From Nicotiana tabacum (Eukaryota > Streptophyta > Magnoliopsida > Solanales > Solanaceae): a stretch of DNA of 64,000 nt. Position numbers and translations under genes: made by a program. This document shows, one piece after another, positions 10,956 through 21,713 of this stretch. Every line of letters starts with the position of its first letter. Positions within the stretch are counted from its first letter, which is position 1. The notes under the pieces are model-generated. The model searched no databases and had not been told where the DNA came from. It worked only from the letters and a program-made list of their open reading frames with translations. Where the stretch lies: positions 59,359,466 to 59,423,465 of the forward strand of contig NC_134082.1 of assembly GCF_000715075.1 (NCBI RefSeq), given 5' to 3'.

Positions 10956-11725
10956 TGCCTGAGGCTAATTCCTGCATCTATACTTGCATGAGGCTAATTC
11001 CTGCCTCCATACTTGCATGAGGCTGATCCCTTCCTCCATATCTGCATGAGGCTAGTCCTTGCCTCCATATTAGCATGAGGCTAATCCTTGTCTCCCTATT
11101 TGCATGAGGCTAATCCTTGGCTCCACATCTACACGGGGCTAATCCTTGCCTCCCCATCCACATGAGGCTAATCCCTGCCTCTATACTTGTATGAGGCTAA
11201 TCCTTGCCTCGCTATCTGCATGAGGCTAATCCTCGCCTCCCTATCTGCATGAGGCTAATCCTTGCCTCCCTATTTTCATGAGGCTAATCCTTGCCTCCCC
11301 ATCCGCATGAGGCTAATCCCTGCCTCCCCATCCGCATGAGGCTAATCCCTGCCTCCACACTTGCATGAGGCTAATCCCTGCCTCCATATCTGCATGAGGC
11401 TAGTCCTTGCCTCCACATTAGCATGAGGCTAATCCTCGCCTCCCTATTTGCATGAGGTTAATCCTTGCCTCCCTATCTGCATGAGGCTAATCCTTGCCTC
11501 CATACTTGCATGAGGCTAATCCCTGCCTCCCTATTTGCATGAGGCCAATCCCTACCTCTTTATTTGCATGAGGCTAATCATTGCCTCCACATCTGCATGA
11601 GGCTAATCCTTGCCTCCATAACTGAATGAGGCTAATCCTTGCCTCCCTATTTGCATGAGGCCAATCCCTAACTCCTTATTTGCATGAGGCTAATCCTTTC
11701 CTCCACATCTGCATGGGACTAAGCA
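10956..11725. repeat. 29-bp tandem array in element E
   Basis: Roughly 26 copies of a 29-bp unit with core GAGGCTAATCCTTGCCTCC, each followed by a variable CATATCTGCAT-like spacer. Copies differ by one to several substitutions. Each core is an imperfect inverted repeat (GAGGC ... GCCTC), so single-stranded copies could form short hairpins. It lies between pol and the 3' LTR, where Tat/Ogre elements commonly hold tandem repeats. Confidence 0.92.
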
Positions 11726-12324
11726 CTGTCCCTATTCGCACAAATATTACTCTATTTTAGTACTATTTATTTTCTTTTCGATCGGGCTAGGATCTGCCTT
11801 CTATTTTACAAAACTAAGCCATGTTTTGTTAACATCATGTTATTGCATATCATGGGCTGAAATATCTCCAATCTATCCAAAGACGTCATAGTCTAAAAGG
11901 CATTATCCTCATAGCCGGAAGACACCATGCCATGGCCTGAGGATCACTCAAATTTGCATATCATTATTCAAAGGCGTCATGGTTCGGAGACACCATTTGT
12001 CATGGCCCGAGAACATCATTTCATGGCCTGCGAATCTCTTATCAAACAACTCATGGCCAAGGATGTCATCCTTAACCGTCCAGAGACAACATTCATAGTC
12101 CAATGGAAACTTGCATTATGTTTAAATTTATGCACAATATATGCTTGTATTGCTTCTATTTGTAGGTAACCCGACGAGCAACGACTATCCTAGCAGGAGC
12201 GATCCCGCTCCAGTTCTCCCAACTATATCAAACCCGATCTCCCTAAAAATTGTTCACTCACCTAGCCCTAGATGTTGCATCCGTTATTATGATGACTTCA
12301 CCAGTATACTCCGTCGATGGATTT
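11726..12324 (+). other. Element E 3' spacer
   Basis: Untranslated. Between about 11870 and 12090 there are several near-repeats of the type GACACCATGCCATGGCCTGA / GACACCATTTGTCATGGCCC. No gene is supported. Confidence 0.5.
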
Positions 12325-12422
12325 GGAACTACATACGACCTGATTCCTGTAAAACTAGGGATATGTAGGCAGCTCAAAAGCCAAGGTGCGGCCTAATCTC
12401 TCGAACCGTTTCGCTCGGTCAA
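12325..12422 (+). repeat. Recurring untranslated motif, copy 2 (element E, before 3' LTR)
   Basis: Contains GGAACTACATACGACCTGAT, then GATATGTAGGCAGC, then CTCGGTC. It lies about 50 nt before the polypurine tract. Copy 8 in element C holds the equivalent place. Confidence 0.7.
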
Positions 12423-12470
12423 AATTGGCCATCATTTCTTTAGCTGAAAACTCCTTCATTCTTCCCGGGT

Positions 12471-12483
12471 AAAGAGGGGCAGC
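12471..12483 (+). other. Element E polypurine tract
   Basis: AAAGAGGGGCAGC immediately precedes the 3' LTR start TGTTGATGCC. It would prime plus-strand DNA. Element C has the near-identical AAAGAGAGGCAGC. Confidence 0.8.
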
Positions 12484-15400
12484 TGTTGATGCCTAATTTT
12501 CCCCCAAAATATTTTAAAATTGCATATATACCTTCAAAATAATGCATTAATAGCAATTGGTATTTTTTCATAATTTTCCTATATTTTTATTATTTTATCC
12601 AGCATTTTATTTCCAATAAATAATTATAGAATTGCATCACAAGTGATTTCAAAATCATTTCTTGATTTAATTTATTATTTATGGTCCTATTTAAACCAAA
12701 TTATTTCATAATTAGCCAAATTGGCATCGTTTGGCTACAATTGCAATAATAGCCCAAGCATATGATTTTATACTATTTTTGACCGAAAATTAATCATTTG
12801 TATTTTTAAAATACTAAGTAATCATTTTTAACTAATTTCTATGAATAAAATTCATTTTTTGTATTATCATCTACTTTTATAAATTATTTTATTTAATTTA
12901 ATTGGGTATTTAACAAATAGCCAATTCCATTTCAATTCTAGCCTAATTGAATCAGACCCCAACCCAATTAAAATAGCCCAAACCCCAGGCCCAATAAATC
13001 AAAATTACCCGACCCAATATCTGGTACAATCTGGACCGTTGATCAAATCTAATCAACGGTCCATATCCCTCATTTCTATAATTAACCTAATAGTCTACGC
13101 CCCAAACCCTCATTCTCTCATCACTCTCCGTCGTTACATCTCTCATCTCTCTCAAAACTCTCTCTGCTAATCCTAAGCTCCTACTCGCCGGCCGTTGGCT
13201 CGCCGGTATCAATGGTGGTTCCACCACCATCCCTAGCCTCCATGGCTCCCTCACATGCCAGATCCTTGCTACCTTGAGGTCCTCAAGGGGACCAAAGGCT
13301 GTTCAACTCACACCCATGGCATTTTCATGCCGTTCTCAGGCCACCCTTGGACGTCTGAGTAAGATCTTTATTATTTTTTGGCTAGATCCATGGCTTCTAA
13401 GCCGGAATCTCCGTATCTCTAGGTTATACCCTAACTCATCTCTTGACTCTTCAGAACTGCGTATATTTTGAGTTATTTTTGCTATTGTCCATGATAACCT
13501 CTCCGATTTTTCAAAACGCCTCTTCGTCTTCAAAACTAGGGTTGCTTAACCCCTTTTTCAAAATGACTTTTCCACTGATTTTCAGTATTATTCTATAGTT
13601 TTTACTATGTTTAAACGGTCTATTTAAGTTTTTTCTTTTATCTGATTCATTATGTTGAAAACCCTAATTATTTTGGTCTTAATCCTGGATTCTGAGAGCT
13701 GTCTTTGCTTATTTGTTCGTTTAATTTGCTCGCATGTTTGTTATTCATAAACATGTTCTATGTTTCTATGATTTTTACCCTATTATGCTCATTAGGGTTT
13801 CTGATTTTGCTTCTTCCGCCTATACTATGTTTATTCTGTTTGTGTTAATTCCTCTAATTAGTACTATTTTTTCTAGATGAATTCCTGATTTTATGTTATT
13901 TTTACTTTACTATGCTTGTTAGAGTTTCTGATTTTATTCCTTCTTGCCTATGCTGTGATTATTTCGTTTATTTTACAACAATTTGTGTTAATTCCCTTAA
14001 TCATTACTACTCCTCTTTGAATCCCTAATTTCTTGTAATTGATACCTTTCACTAATATCTTGTGATAATTTCCTTACTAATTTTCAACCTCTTAGATATT
14101 TTCTTGCCTTATTTTTTGGTCGACTATGCTGTTAATCGATTCTTAAGTACTTTCCTTAATTAGACTTTCTAAACCTAGCCTAATTACTTGTTTTATACTT
14201 ACTATGCCTGAAAATATTTCCTTATGTGTTGTGTTCCAGTCTTATGTGATCTCTTTCCTTATTTGTCTTTACCGTTTGAAGTTAACTCCCTTAATTAAGG
14301 GAGTACTTATACTGATTTTATACTAATTGATACCTAGTTCCATAATTACTGCTTGACTTTGATTCTTACCTTATTATTCTACCTAGTTTCAAACTATATA
14401 TATATATATGCTCTCTCATTAACACACAGACACGAACACATTTTGGTTCAAAACTCTCTCTCTCTCTCTCACTAAAAACTCTCTGCCCTCTTTTGTGAAA
14501 AACTTTCTACGTTACTTACAATTGTTCTAAGTTAGCCGGCTGCAAGCCAAGGCTGACTATTGTGCTCTCATGCTCCTTCACTTTTGTGTTTACTGTCCTA
14601 TTTACTGGTATGTCCTGATTTCAATTAAAAGTTTCAAACAACATGTTTCTTTTATTATTTCAATTCCTCCCGTTTCTAGTCTGTTTTCACTTATGGTACT
14701 TGAAACTAATATGTTTACTTCATCGCTTCATCAGCATGATTCTGAATGTGTCCCCTCCCTTAGACTCAGCATGTTTATGAAATGTTATCCCCCTTCTAGT
14801 ATACCCCAATGTGACTCTTCCTTACTTATGTTCTGCATAAAGTAGTTGGCTATCTTTAAGTTACTTGATTCTGTGTTAACTCTGAAATTCCTTAACCCTT
14901 TAGCATATTGATGATTCTGTACTTAAGTGCTCCTGCAACTATGTGTTTACCTATGTGAACTATGTGTCCCCAAATCCCATTACCCCTATTTGTGGTTACT
15001 GAACCTGCCTTGGTTCTATGTTCCTTGGTTATGTATGAACCTACTTTGGGTGCTCTGTTTCGACTGTTGCTTATTACTCTACTCTCTTTTCAAAACTGTT
15101 TCTATTGTTTTTACAAGACTATTTCAAACAAGTCTCTTTTCAAACTATTTTCCTGCTTACATCTTTTTAAGCACTTTCACATCTACTCTTAGGTTTTAAG
15201 TTCTTCCCCTCTAATGTGTGATTGCTTAGGGATCCCTATGAGATCCCTCTGAACTCTGATACATTAGAGCTGGACCATCCACACTGCACTTACTCAACCA
15301 TGATTATGAAATCTGGGTGTGAGCACTGCCCAGGATCCTTTGAGGTCCTTAGGGAACTCTGACACACTTGGATAATGTGAGAGGTTGTGAGGCAATCTGG

Positions 15401-17137
15401 CATTGAAAACTCTGAAAATCTGGGCCTACTTTAATGCTCCCTATAGAGTAACTTCTTATTTTCCTTATCTACTTATGTAATTCATGTAATATTGGTCTGT
15501 AATAATTTGTTGTAAACAGATACTGGGGATGGATAGTGAAAATGGAAGGGTAGTTATGCATGTTATAGACATCAAAGGGGTAGAAACCATGCTTTAGGTT
15601 TACATTTCCTATATGCGCAATAGAATCCATGTTTAGGACCAACATGTGCAAAGCATATCATGTATTAGAGACCATGCTCGTAGGTTTCATGTATACTGTT
15701 TCAGTCTCATTTTGACATTCATGCTATCACTTAGAAATCATGTTCTAGGATAAAGGGCATTAGACAAAAACTGCTACTCCTGCACACTAGACAACATGCT
15801 CTACAATGTTGTAACCTTTTATGCATTTAAAAATCCTGCTTTAAGAAATTCTACAATCATACTGTGCATTTAGAAATCATACTTTAGGAATCTTTCATAT
15901 AAATCATCTATATCTTATGTGTGCATATTAGATACCATGTTTAGGTTCTCATTCATACTCACTCAGCTACGCCTAGTTAAACTACTGATGCATGAAAGGA
16001 ATATAAATAGTCTCATCCTGCTTTGCACAAACTGGTAATAATCCCTATATTTTTGTAACACCTAGAACAACATGCTCTTAGGCAAAAATGACTTCTGAAC
16101 TTCTAATGGTTTTGGTAACAACTGTGCACCATCCCACTCCTAGGAAAGCCTTAGGTAATCAACTCTTATAAAACTGGAAACTGCTTTGTTGTGTGTACTG
16201 CTTAATGATTAACATGCTTAAAATCAGTAGGCAAACTGATTAGCGCCCCTGCTTCTGAGTTACAAAATAAAACTGCATATCTCATGTGTTCTGATATTTG
16301 CCTAGACATCATGTCTTAGGATACTGTTTAACAATATTGCCCTTATTTGTGTTTGATTCGTGCTGTTTACATGCCTTATTTGTGGAGGTAAAACTGAGCC
16401 TCTTATTTGCTAAAGTCTTATTTGTTCTTGCCTGTCGCCTAGTATTTTCTCCTTTAAGCCTAAGGGTCTGTCTAGAACTACCTGTAGGTAGAGGTCCTAA
16501 ATTCCTCCAGGACCATTAGAAAGGGACGGGTAACATCACGCCTAGAGATCTCTTAAACAACATTCGCTTTAATAACCACCAAGGGGTGGGAATGGGTAGA
16601 TATGGATATAATGACTACGCGTTAATGTCACGTGTAGCCCCTCATTGAAGAGTGTTTACCGGGCATTGCGTGGGGTGATCTTGTAGACTAACCAACCTAC
16701 GAACCCTCCTTTCCAAATTCCTTTTGTTTGAAACTTCACTTCTCTATATGTACACAACTTGTTCAAATTCTTTGTCTTATTGTCCGAGTCACACAATGTC
16801 AAACATGCTTTATATGCAATTATTTATTTCAATACTTATTCGTTAAAGGACTAATTCACAAGTGTAAGTTCGGTCGGAACCTACAGTTGTAGACCGAGAG
16901 GGGTGCCTAACACCTTCCCCTCAAGATTATTGTGAGCCCTTACCCTAGATCTCTGGTAATGCAAACCAATCCAAGAGTTAATCGCTCTAGGTGCCCTAAC
17001 GCACCATAATCAGTTAGGTGGCGACTCTTCAAAATACCTAATTCCCAAAAGAAAATGAGTTATTACCCCTATGAATGTTGAAACCCGAACCTTTCTTCAC
17101 CGTAAAAAAGGGAGGGAAAAAATGGGGTACGATAATA
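12484..17137 (+). repeat. Element E 3' LTR, 4.65 kb
   Basis: It starts TGTTGATGCC after the polypurine tract. It ends, by alignment with the 5' copy, near 17137 at GATAATA, where the 5' copy has GATAGCA; the usual terminal CA appears mutated. The first 600 bp is AT-rich U3-like sequence. Positions 13080-13560 look like a plant transcript leader (CT-rich tracts and a short open frame at 13274-13471), with no recognised protein. A (TA)n run and CT tract lie at 14395-14470. The last kilobase matches 1-1075. The open frames of 70-90 codons in 14570-15200 are unrelated to known proteins and are not called. Confidence 0.88.
14395..14470 (+). promoter_or_regulatory. Possible promoter segment in E 3' LTR: (TA)n then CT tract
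   Basis: About 16 bp of alternating TA followed 40 nt later by a CTCTCTCT tract, an arrangement seen in plant core promoters. It could equally be simple microsatellite sequence. Confidence 0.3.
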
Positions 17138-18075
17138 GTCTCAGCATCCGAGGTTTTGTTATACTTGTGGAGATACGAGGCATATTGCTAGATTTTACCC
17201 TCGAGAACCGAGCAGTTCTCAGCATTAAGGTTCCCGTGCCATGGTTTAGACATCGATTGTTCCACCGTCCGCTCATCCAGCTAGAGGTTGGGGTCAAGGT
17301 GTTAGAGGTGGAGGTCAGGTAGCTAGAGGTGGAGGCTAGCCAACAAGAGGCCGTCCTCAGGATATTGTTCAGAGTGGTGGAGCCCAACCCCGATGTTATG
17401 TTATTCCAGCCAGACTTGAGGCTGAGGCTTCCGATGTAGTCATCACAGGTACGATTTCAGTATGCAGTAGAGATGCTTCAGTTTTATTTGATCCAGGGTC
17501 TACATATTCCTATATGTCATCTTATTTTTCCCGTTATCTGGTTGTGCCTCGTGATTCTTTAAGTGCACCTGTATATGTGTCTACACCGGTGGGTGATTCT
17601 ATTGTTGTAGATCGAGTCTATCACTTGTGTGTGGTTCTTATTGGGGGTCTTGAGACCCGTGTTATATCTCTTACTTCTCGATACGGTAGACTTCAGTGTC
17701 ATCTTAGGGATGGACTGGTTATCCCCTTATCATGCCGTATTGGACTGTCACGTCAAGACCATGACCTTAGCCTTGCCGGGTTTTCCTCGATTGGAGTGGA
17801 GAGGGACTCCCATCCATTCTGTCAGTAGGGTTGTTTCTTATATAAAGGCTCGATGTATGGTTGAAAAAGGCTATTTGACTTATTTGGCGTATGTTCGTAA
17901 TTCTAGTGCTGAGGTTCCTTCTATGGATTCTGTGCATGTTGTTCGTGAGTTTCCAGAGGTAGTTCTTTTAGACTTGTCGGGGATGATACCCGACAAGGAT
18001 ATTGACTTTTGCATTGATTTGGCTCCAGGCACTCAGCCCATTTCTATCCCGCCATATCGTATGGCCCCGCCATAG
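17138..18075 (+). pseudogene. Element A gag end (zinc knuckle) and protease
   Basis: The piece opens at codons for CYTCGDTRHIARFYP (about 17157-17205), a CCHC nucleocapsid knuckle whose last Cys has become Tyr. A Gly/Arg-rich linker follows. The protease has LFDPGSTYSYMSSYF (about 17490-17530, chromoviral Asp-Pro-Gly-Ser active site) and, after a frameshift near 17640, the core VDFSVILGMDWLSPYHA. It then runs open through VRNSSAEVPSMDSVHVVREF to MAPP, where TAG (18073-18075) stops it just before the RT. Three frames are needed to read it. Position and motifs make the call secure; the copy is non-functional. Confidence 0.88.
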
Positions 18076-18082
18076 TTAAAAG

Positions 18083-18778
18083 AATTGAAAGAACAGTTGC
18101 AAGACTTGCTTGATAAAGGCTTTATTAGGCCTAGTGTCTCACCTTGGGGTACCAGTGTTGTTTGTTAAGAAGAAGGATGGATCGATGAGGATGTGCATAG
18201 ATTATCGGCAGTTGAACAATGTCACAATCAAGAATAACTATCAATTGCCAAGGATTGATGATTTGTTTGATTATATTCAGGGTGCCAAGGTATTTTTGAA
18301 GATTGATTTGAGATCTGGCTACCATCAGTTGAGGATTAGGGCATCCGATGTCCCTAAGATAGCTTTCCACACTCGATACGGGCATTATGAGTTCTTAGTG
18401 ATGTCACTTGGGTCGACAAATACCCCAACAGCTTTCATGGATTTGATGAACCGAGTGTTCAAGCCTTATTTGGATTCCTTCATGATTGTCTTCATTGATG
18501 ATATTTTGATCTATTCCCTCAATCGGGAGGAGCATGATCAACATCTTCGAGTCGTTCTCCAGACTCTGATGGTCAGTCAGTTATATGCTAAATTTTCGAA
18601 ATGTGAGTTTTGGTTGAGTTCAGTTGCATTCTTGGGTCATGTTGTATCAATAAAGGGTATTCAAGTGGATCCTAAGAAGATTGCGGCATTCAAGGACTGG
18701 TCCAGACCCACATCAGCTACAGAGATCCGGAGTTTCTTGGGTTTGGCGGGCTATTACCGTCGGTTTGTGGATGGGTTT
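18083..18778 (+). pseudogene. pol: Element A reverse transcriptase, 5' part, cut by element B
   Basis: RT that would copy A's RNA. From 18110 one open frame carries [21 protein letters not shown] (finger), [14 protein letters not shown] (first catalytic Asp), [20 protein letters not shown], and the FIDD catalytic box with Phe at codon 18491 (residue 128). Then come [17 protein letters not shown], and [18 protein letters not shown] at the break. A small deletion near 18145 shifts the frame in the segment before VLFVKKK. At 18778 the coding sequence stops exactly at B's 5' LTR; the next codons are found at 46971. Confidence 0.95.
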
Positions 18779-19444
18779 TGTAACAACCCGACGTGTCTTT
18801 TTGAGCTTTTGCATTTTGCTCGCCATTTCTCGGGTATGAATAGCCCCGTGCGATGTATTATGACTTATGTAAATTGTCGGTTTTGGTTTTCAGGATAGTC
18901 AAAACAGATTTAGAAGAACAGTTTTCAGTTTGAAGTTTAAAATTAGAAAGGTTTGACCAAGTTTGGACTTATTAGTATATGATCTTTGATTGAAATTTTT
19001 ATAATTTGGTTAGATCCCTTAGGTGATTTGGGACTTGGGAGCGCGTTCAGAATATGTTTTGGAGGTCTGGAGTCGATTTAGGCTTGAATTGGCAAAAATT
19101 AGAATTTTAGCGTCTTCCGGTTGATAGGTGAGATTTTGATTTAGGGGTTGTAATGAAATTCCGGAAGTTGGGGTAGGTCCATTGTGTTATTTATGGCATG
19201 TGTGCAAATTTTCAGGTCATTCGGGCGAGTTTGATAGACTTTTTGATCAAAAGCGGAATTCAGAAGTTTTTTGAGTTCTTAGGCTTAAATCCGTGGTTGA
19301 CCGGTTGTTTCGTTGTTGTTTTGGTGTTTCGAATATTGGTATAAGTTTGGATGGTGGTATATGACTTGTTTGTACTTTTTGTTGAGGTCTTGAGCCTCGG
19401 GGTGATTTCGGATGGTTGACGGGAGATTTGGAGTTTGAGATTTG

Positions 19445-19695
19445 CAGGTGAAGCTGCTGAACCATTGTCATAACCACACCTGCAACTTGGGGACTGCAGG
19501 TGTGTGGCCGCAGAAGTGGAAGGCTAGCCACAGATGCGGAAGTTGGTGCGAAGGGCTGAAATGCAGGTGCAGATGGTTTGGTCTCACCTGCAAGACCGCA
19601 GGTGCGGAAGGTGAGGCGCATGTACGAATTCTGGTTTTAAGTGAAAACCGCATATATGGTTCTTTGGACGCAGATGTGGTACCGTAGGTGCAAAA
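19445..19695 (+). promoter_or_regulatory. GCANNTGC-type palindrome cluster in B 5' LTR
   Basis: Many copies of short near-palindromes such as GCAGGTGC, GCAGATGC and CCGCAGGTGCGG lie within 250 bp just upstream of the TATA box. The 3' LTR has the matching cluster at 26625-26880. Analogous clusters sit in the LTRs of A, F and S. Confidence 0.5.
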
Positions 19696-19711
19696 AGCCT
19701 GGGTTAGAAAG

Positions 19712-19719
19712 TATAAAAG
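19712..19719 (+). promoter_or_regulatory. TATA box in B 5' LTR
   Basis: TATAAAAG follows the palindrome cluster by about 17 bp and is conserved in the 3' LTR at 26897-26904. This is the likely core promoter; the transcription start would be about 30 bp downstream. Confidence 0.6.
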
Positions 19720-20904
19720 GTTCCCTTTGCAAAGTTTTGGTTATTTTACCATTTCTAAGACGACTTTGGAGCTTTTTGAGAGATTTTGAAGAGAAAATTC
19801 AAGGGAACTTCATTGAGGTAAGATTTTGAACATAAACTCATTCCTATGGTGTTATTTCATTTATTAGGCTTGGAATTTATGGAAATTTGTGGGTAAAAAT
19901 TGAAGAAACTAAGGCTTGAGATTGGAGACCTAAAATTAGGGATTTGAGGGGTCATTTGTGGTTGGATTTTGGTACTTTTGATATGAATGAACTCGTGGGG
20001 GAATAAGGATTCCATTGATGTAAATTTTTTCGGATTCCGAGACGTGCACCCGGGGGTCGGGTTTTGAAAAATATCGGGATTTTTATATAATTTGATTATT
20101 TTTCAGTGAGCTTTATTCCCTTAGCATATTTTGATGGTTACATACTGATTTTGGTTAGATTTGGAGCAACCGGAGGCCGATTTGAGAGGCAAGGGCATTG
20201 CGGGCTAGAGTTTGGACCGGATAGAGGTAAGTAATGATTGTAAATGTTTGTCCTGAGGGTATGAAACCCCAGATTTTACATCATTGTGTTACTTTGAGGT
20301 GACTCACACGCTTGATGACGAGCGTGGGGTTGTGCGCCATTGGGGATTGTGACTTAGTCCGTCCCGTATGACTGTTAAACCGCGTATTTGATTAAAAACT
20401 ATTTGCTATCATTGTGTTTTAGAAAGTATCATCATGTCTTGGGCTGAATGCCATATTTGGGCCTAGTGCCAACTGTTTTGGACCCTTAGGGGATTTTTAC
20501 TGCTATTCCACACTGTTTTGGACTTCATATTTGTACTCAGTCATGCTGTATTCTACTGTTTTCATAACTCAGCCATATTTACTCCGTTTTGATATTTTAA
20601 ATGATATTTTGGGTTGAACATCATGTTTTACTATTGCTCGTGGCTTGTGAGATTCTGATTGAGTAAGGCCGAGGGCCTGTGTTGTGAGGATACTAAGGGA
20701 TCGGGCTGTGCGCCGCAACAGTATTATACTGATTCATGATTATGAGGCCGGGAGCCTAATTTGTTATGCCACAAGGTGGCTTGATATGAGGCCGAGAGCC
20801 TATTTAATTATGCCACGAGATGGCTTGTTGCGCTTGGGCCGTAAGGGGCCCCTCGCGAAGTCTGTACACCCCTAGTGAGCGCGGTACCTAGTGTGAGTGA
20901 TGTG

Positions 20905-21090
20905 ATGTAGCTCGAGGGGCCGTTGTTGATTCATATTGTTGCCTGAGGGGTAGTTCTTAATTCATGTTATGCCCTAGGGGATGATTACGAGTCATTGTAA
21001 GGTAGCCCGAGGGGCTGGTTCCGTTGATATTATGCCTGATGGGCGGTTTATGATACATGTTTTGCACGAGGGGCTATTTGCGTTTTCTAT
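20905..21090. repeat. 36-38 bp minisatellite in B 5' LTR
   Basis: About five degenerate copies built on GCCCGAGGGGC followed by a TTNATTCATATTATG-like spacer. The 3' LTR equivalent lies after the C insertion at about 46140-46350. Confidence 0.75.
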
Positions 21091-21701
21091 CATTTATACT
21101 CACTGTTTTACCACTCGTTTGAAACTATTGAAAGTTGTTTTAAAAGATTTTTACTGAAACTGAGCTTGATTTACAAAGTAAATGATTTGTGTACTGCTTT
21201 GGAAATGATCTACATTTGTTGTAGTGTTATGACGTGGTTTACGTGTTTTCTTACAGCTCCGCTTTCATTTACTTTTATTATTTACTGAGTTGGCGTACTC
21301 ACATTACTCCCCACACATTGTGTGTAGATTTAGGTGTTTCTAAACCTGGTAGCGGGTGTTGATTGCTCAGTGGCAGAGTCATCAGAGTTAGCAAGGTAGC
21401 TGCCCGACGTTCGCAGCACTGCTTTTCTCCCTCTTGTCTTTGTTAGACTTTATTTAGTACATTTTTTAGACTCTTCGTTATATTCAGACCTTAGTAGATT
21501 CTCGTGACTTGTGACACCCTGATATCGGGCTTGTGTATTTAATTTCGCACTATTCATTTAGACTTATATTATGAGATATCTGATTAATTAAAGGCTTAAA
21601 AAATTGTATTGATTAAATGGTTAATTCGGGAGTTGTGTTAGCTGGCCTAGTTTCACGATAGGCGCCATCACGACCGGGTCGGTTTTAGGGTCGTGACAAG
21701 T

Positions 21702-21713
21702 TGGTATCAGAGC
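21702..21713 (+). other. Element B primer binding site (initiator tRNA-Met type)
   Basis: TGGTATCAGAGC, the standard plant retrotransposon match to the 3' end of initiator tRNA-Met, starts three bases after the LTR end. Confidence 0.9.

Larger units (their letters stand above)
1..17137 (+). mobile_element. Element E: Tat/Ogre-type Ty3/gypsy retrotransposon, 5' end outside window
   Basis: The first 1.07 kb of the window recurs, with scattered substitutions, at about 16080-17137. These are the right-hand ends of two direct LTRs. Between them lie a primer site, ORF1, gag, protease, RT, an archaeal-type RNase H, integrase, a long untranslated spacer with a 29-bp array, and a polypurine tract. 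The extra ORF before gag and the second RNase H type are hallmarks of the Tat/Ogre lineage. All reading frames contain stops or frameshifts, so the copy is dead. It sits in the gag region of element A, whose zinc-knuckle codons resume just after the 3' LTR. The left target duplication lies outside the window and cannot be checked. Confidence 0.9.
18779..21698 (+). repeat. Element B 5' LTR, 2.9 kb
   Basis: It aligns with 25958-27975 plus 46014-46965 over its whole length, with mostly C/T and G/A differences. It holds a GCANNTGC-rich cluster (19445-19695), a TATA box (19712) and a 36-38 bp minisatellite (about 20905-21090). It ends GGTCGTGACA. The short open frames in 19442-19829 and 20684-20875 are not called as genes. 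Confidence 0.93.

Noticed and set aside
14570..15199. Cluster of 75-90 codon frames on the plus strand, rich in Leu, Phe, Cys
   Set aside because: They lie inside E's 3' LTR in T-rich sequence, overlap in different frames and show no domain or start context. Hydrophobic frames are expected from T-rich DNA.
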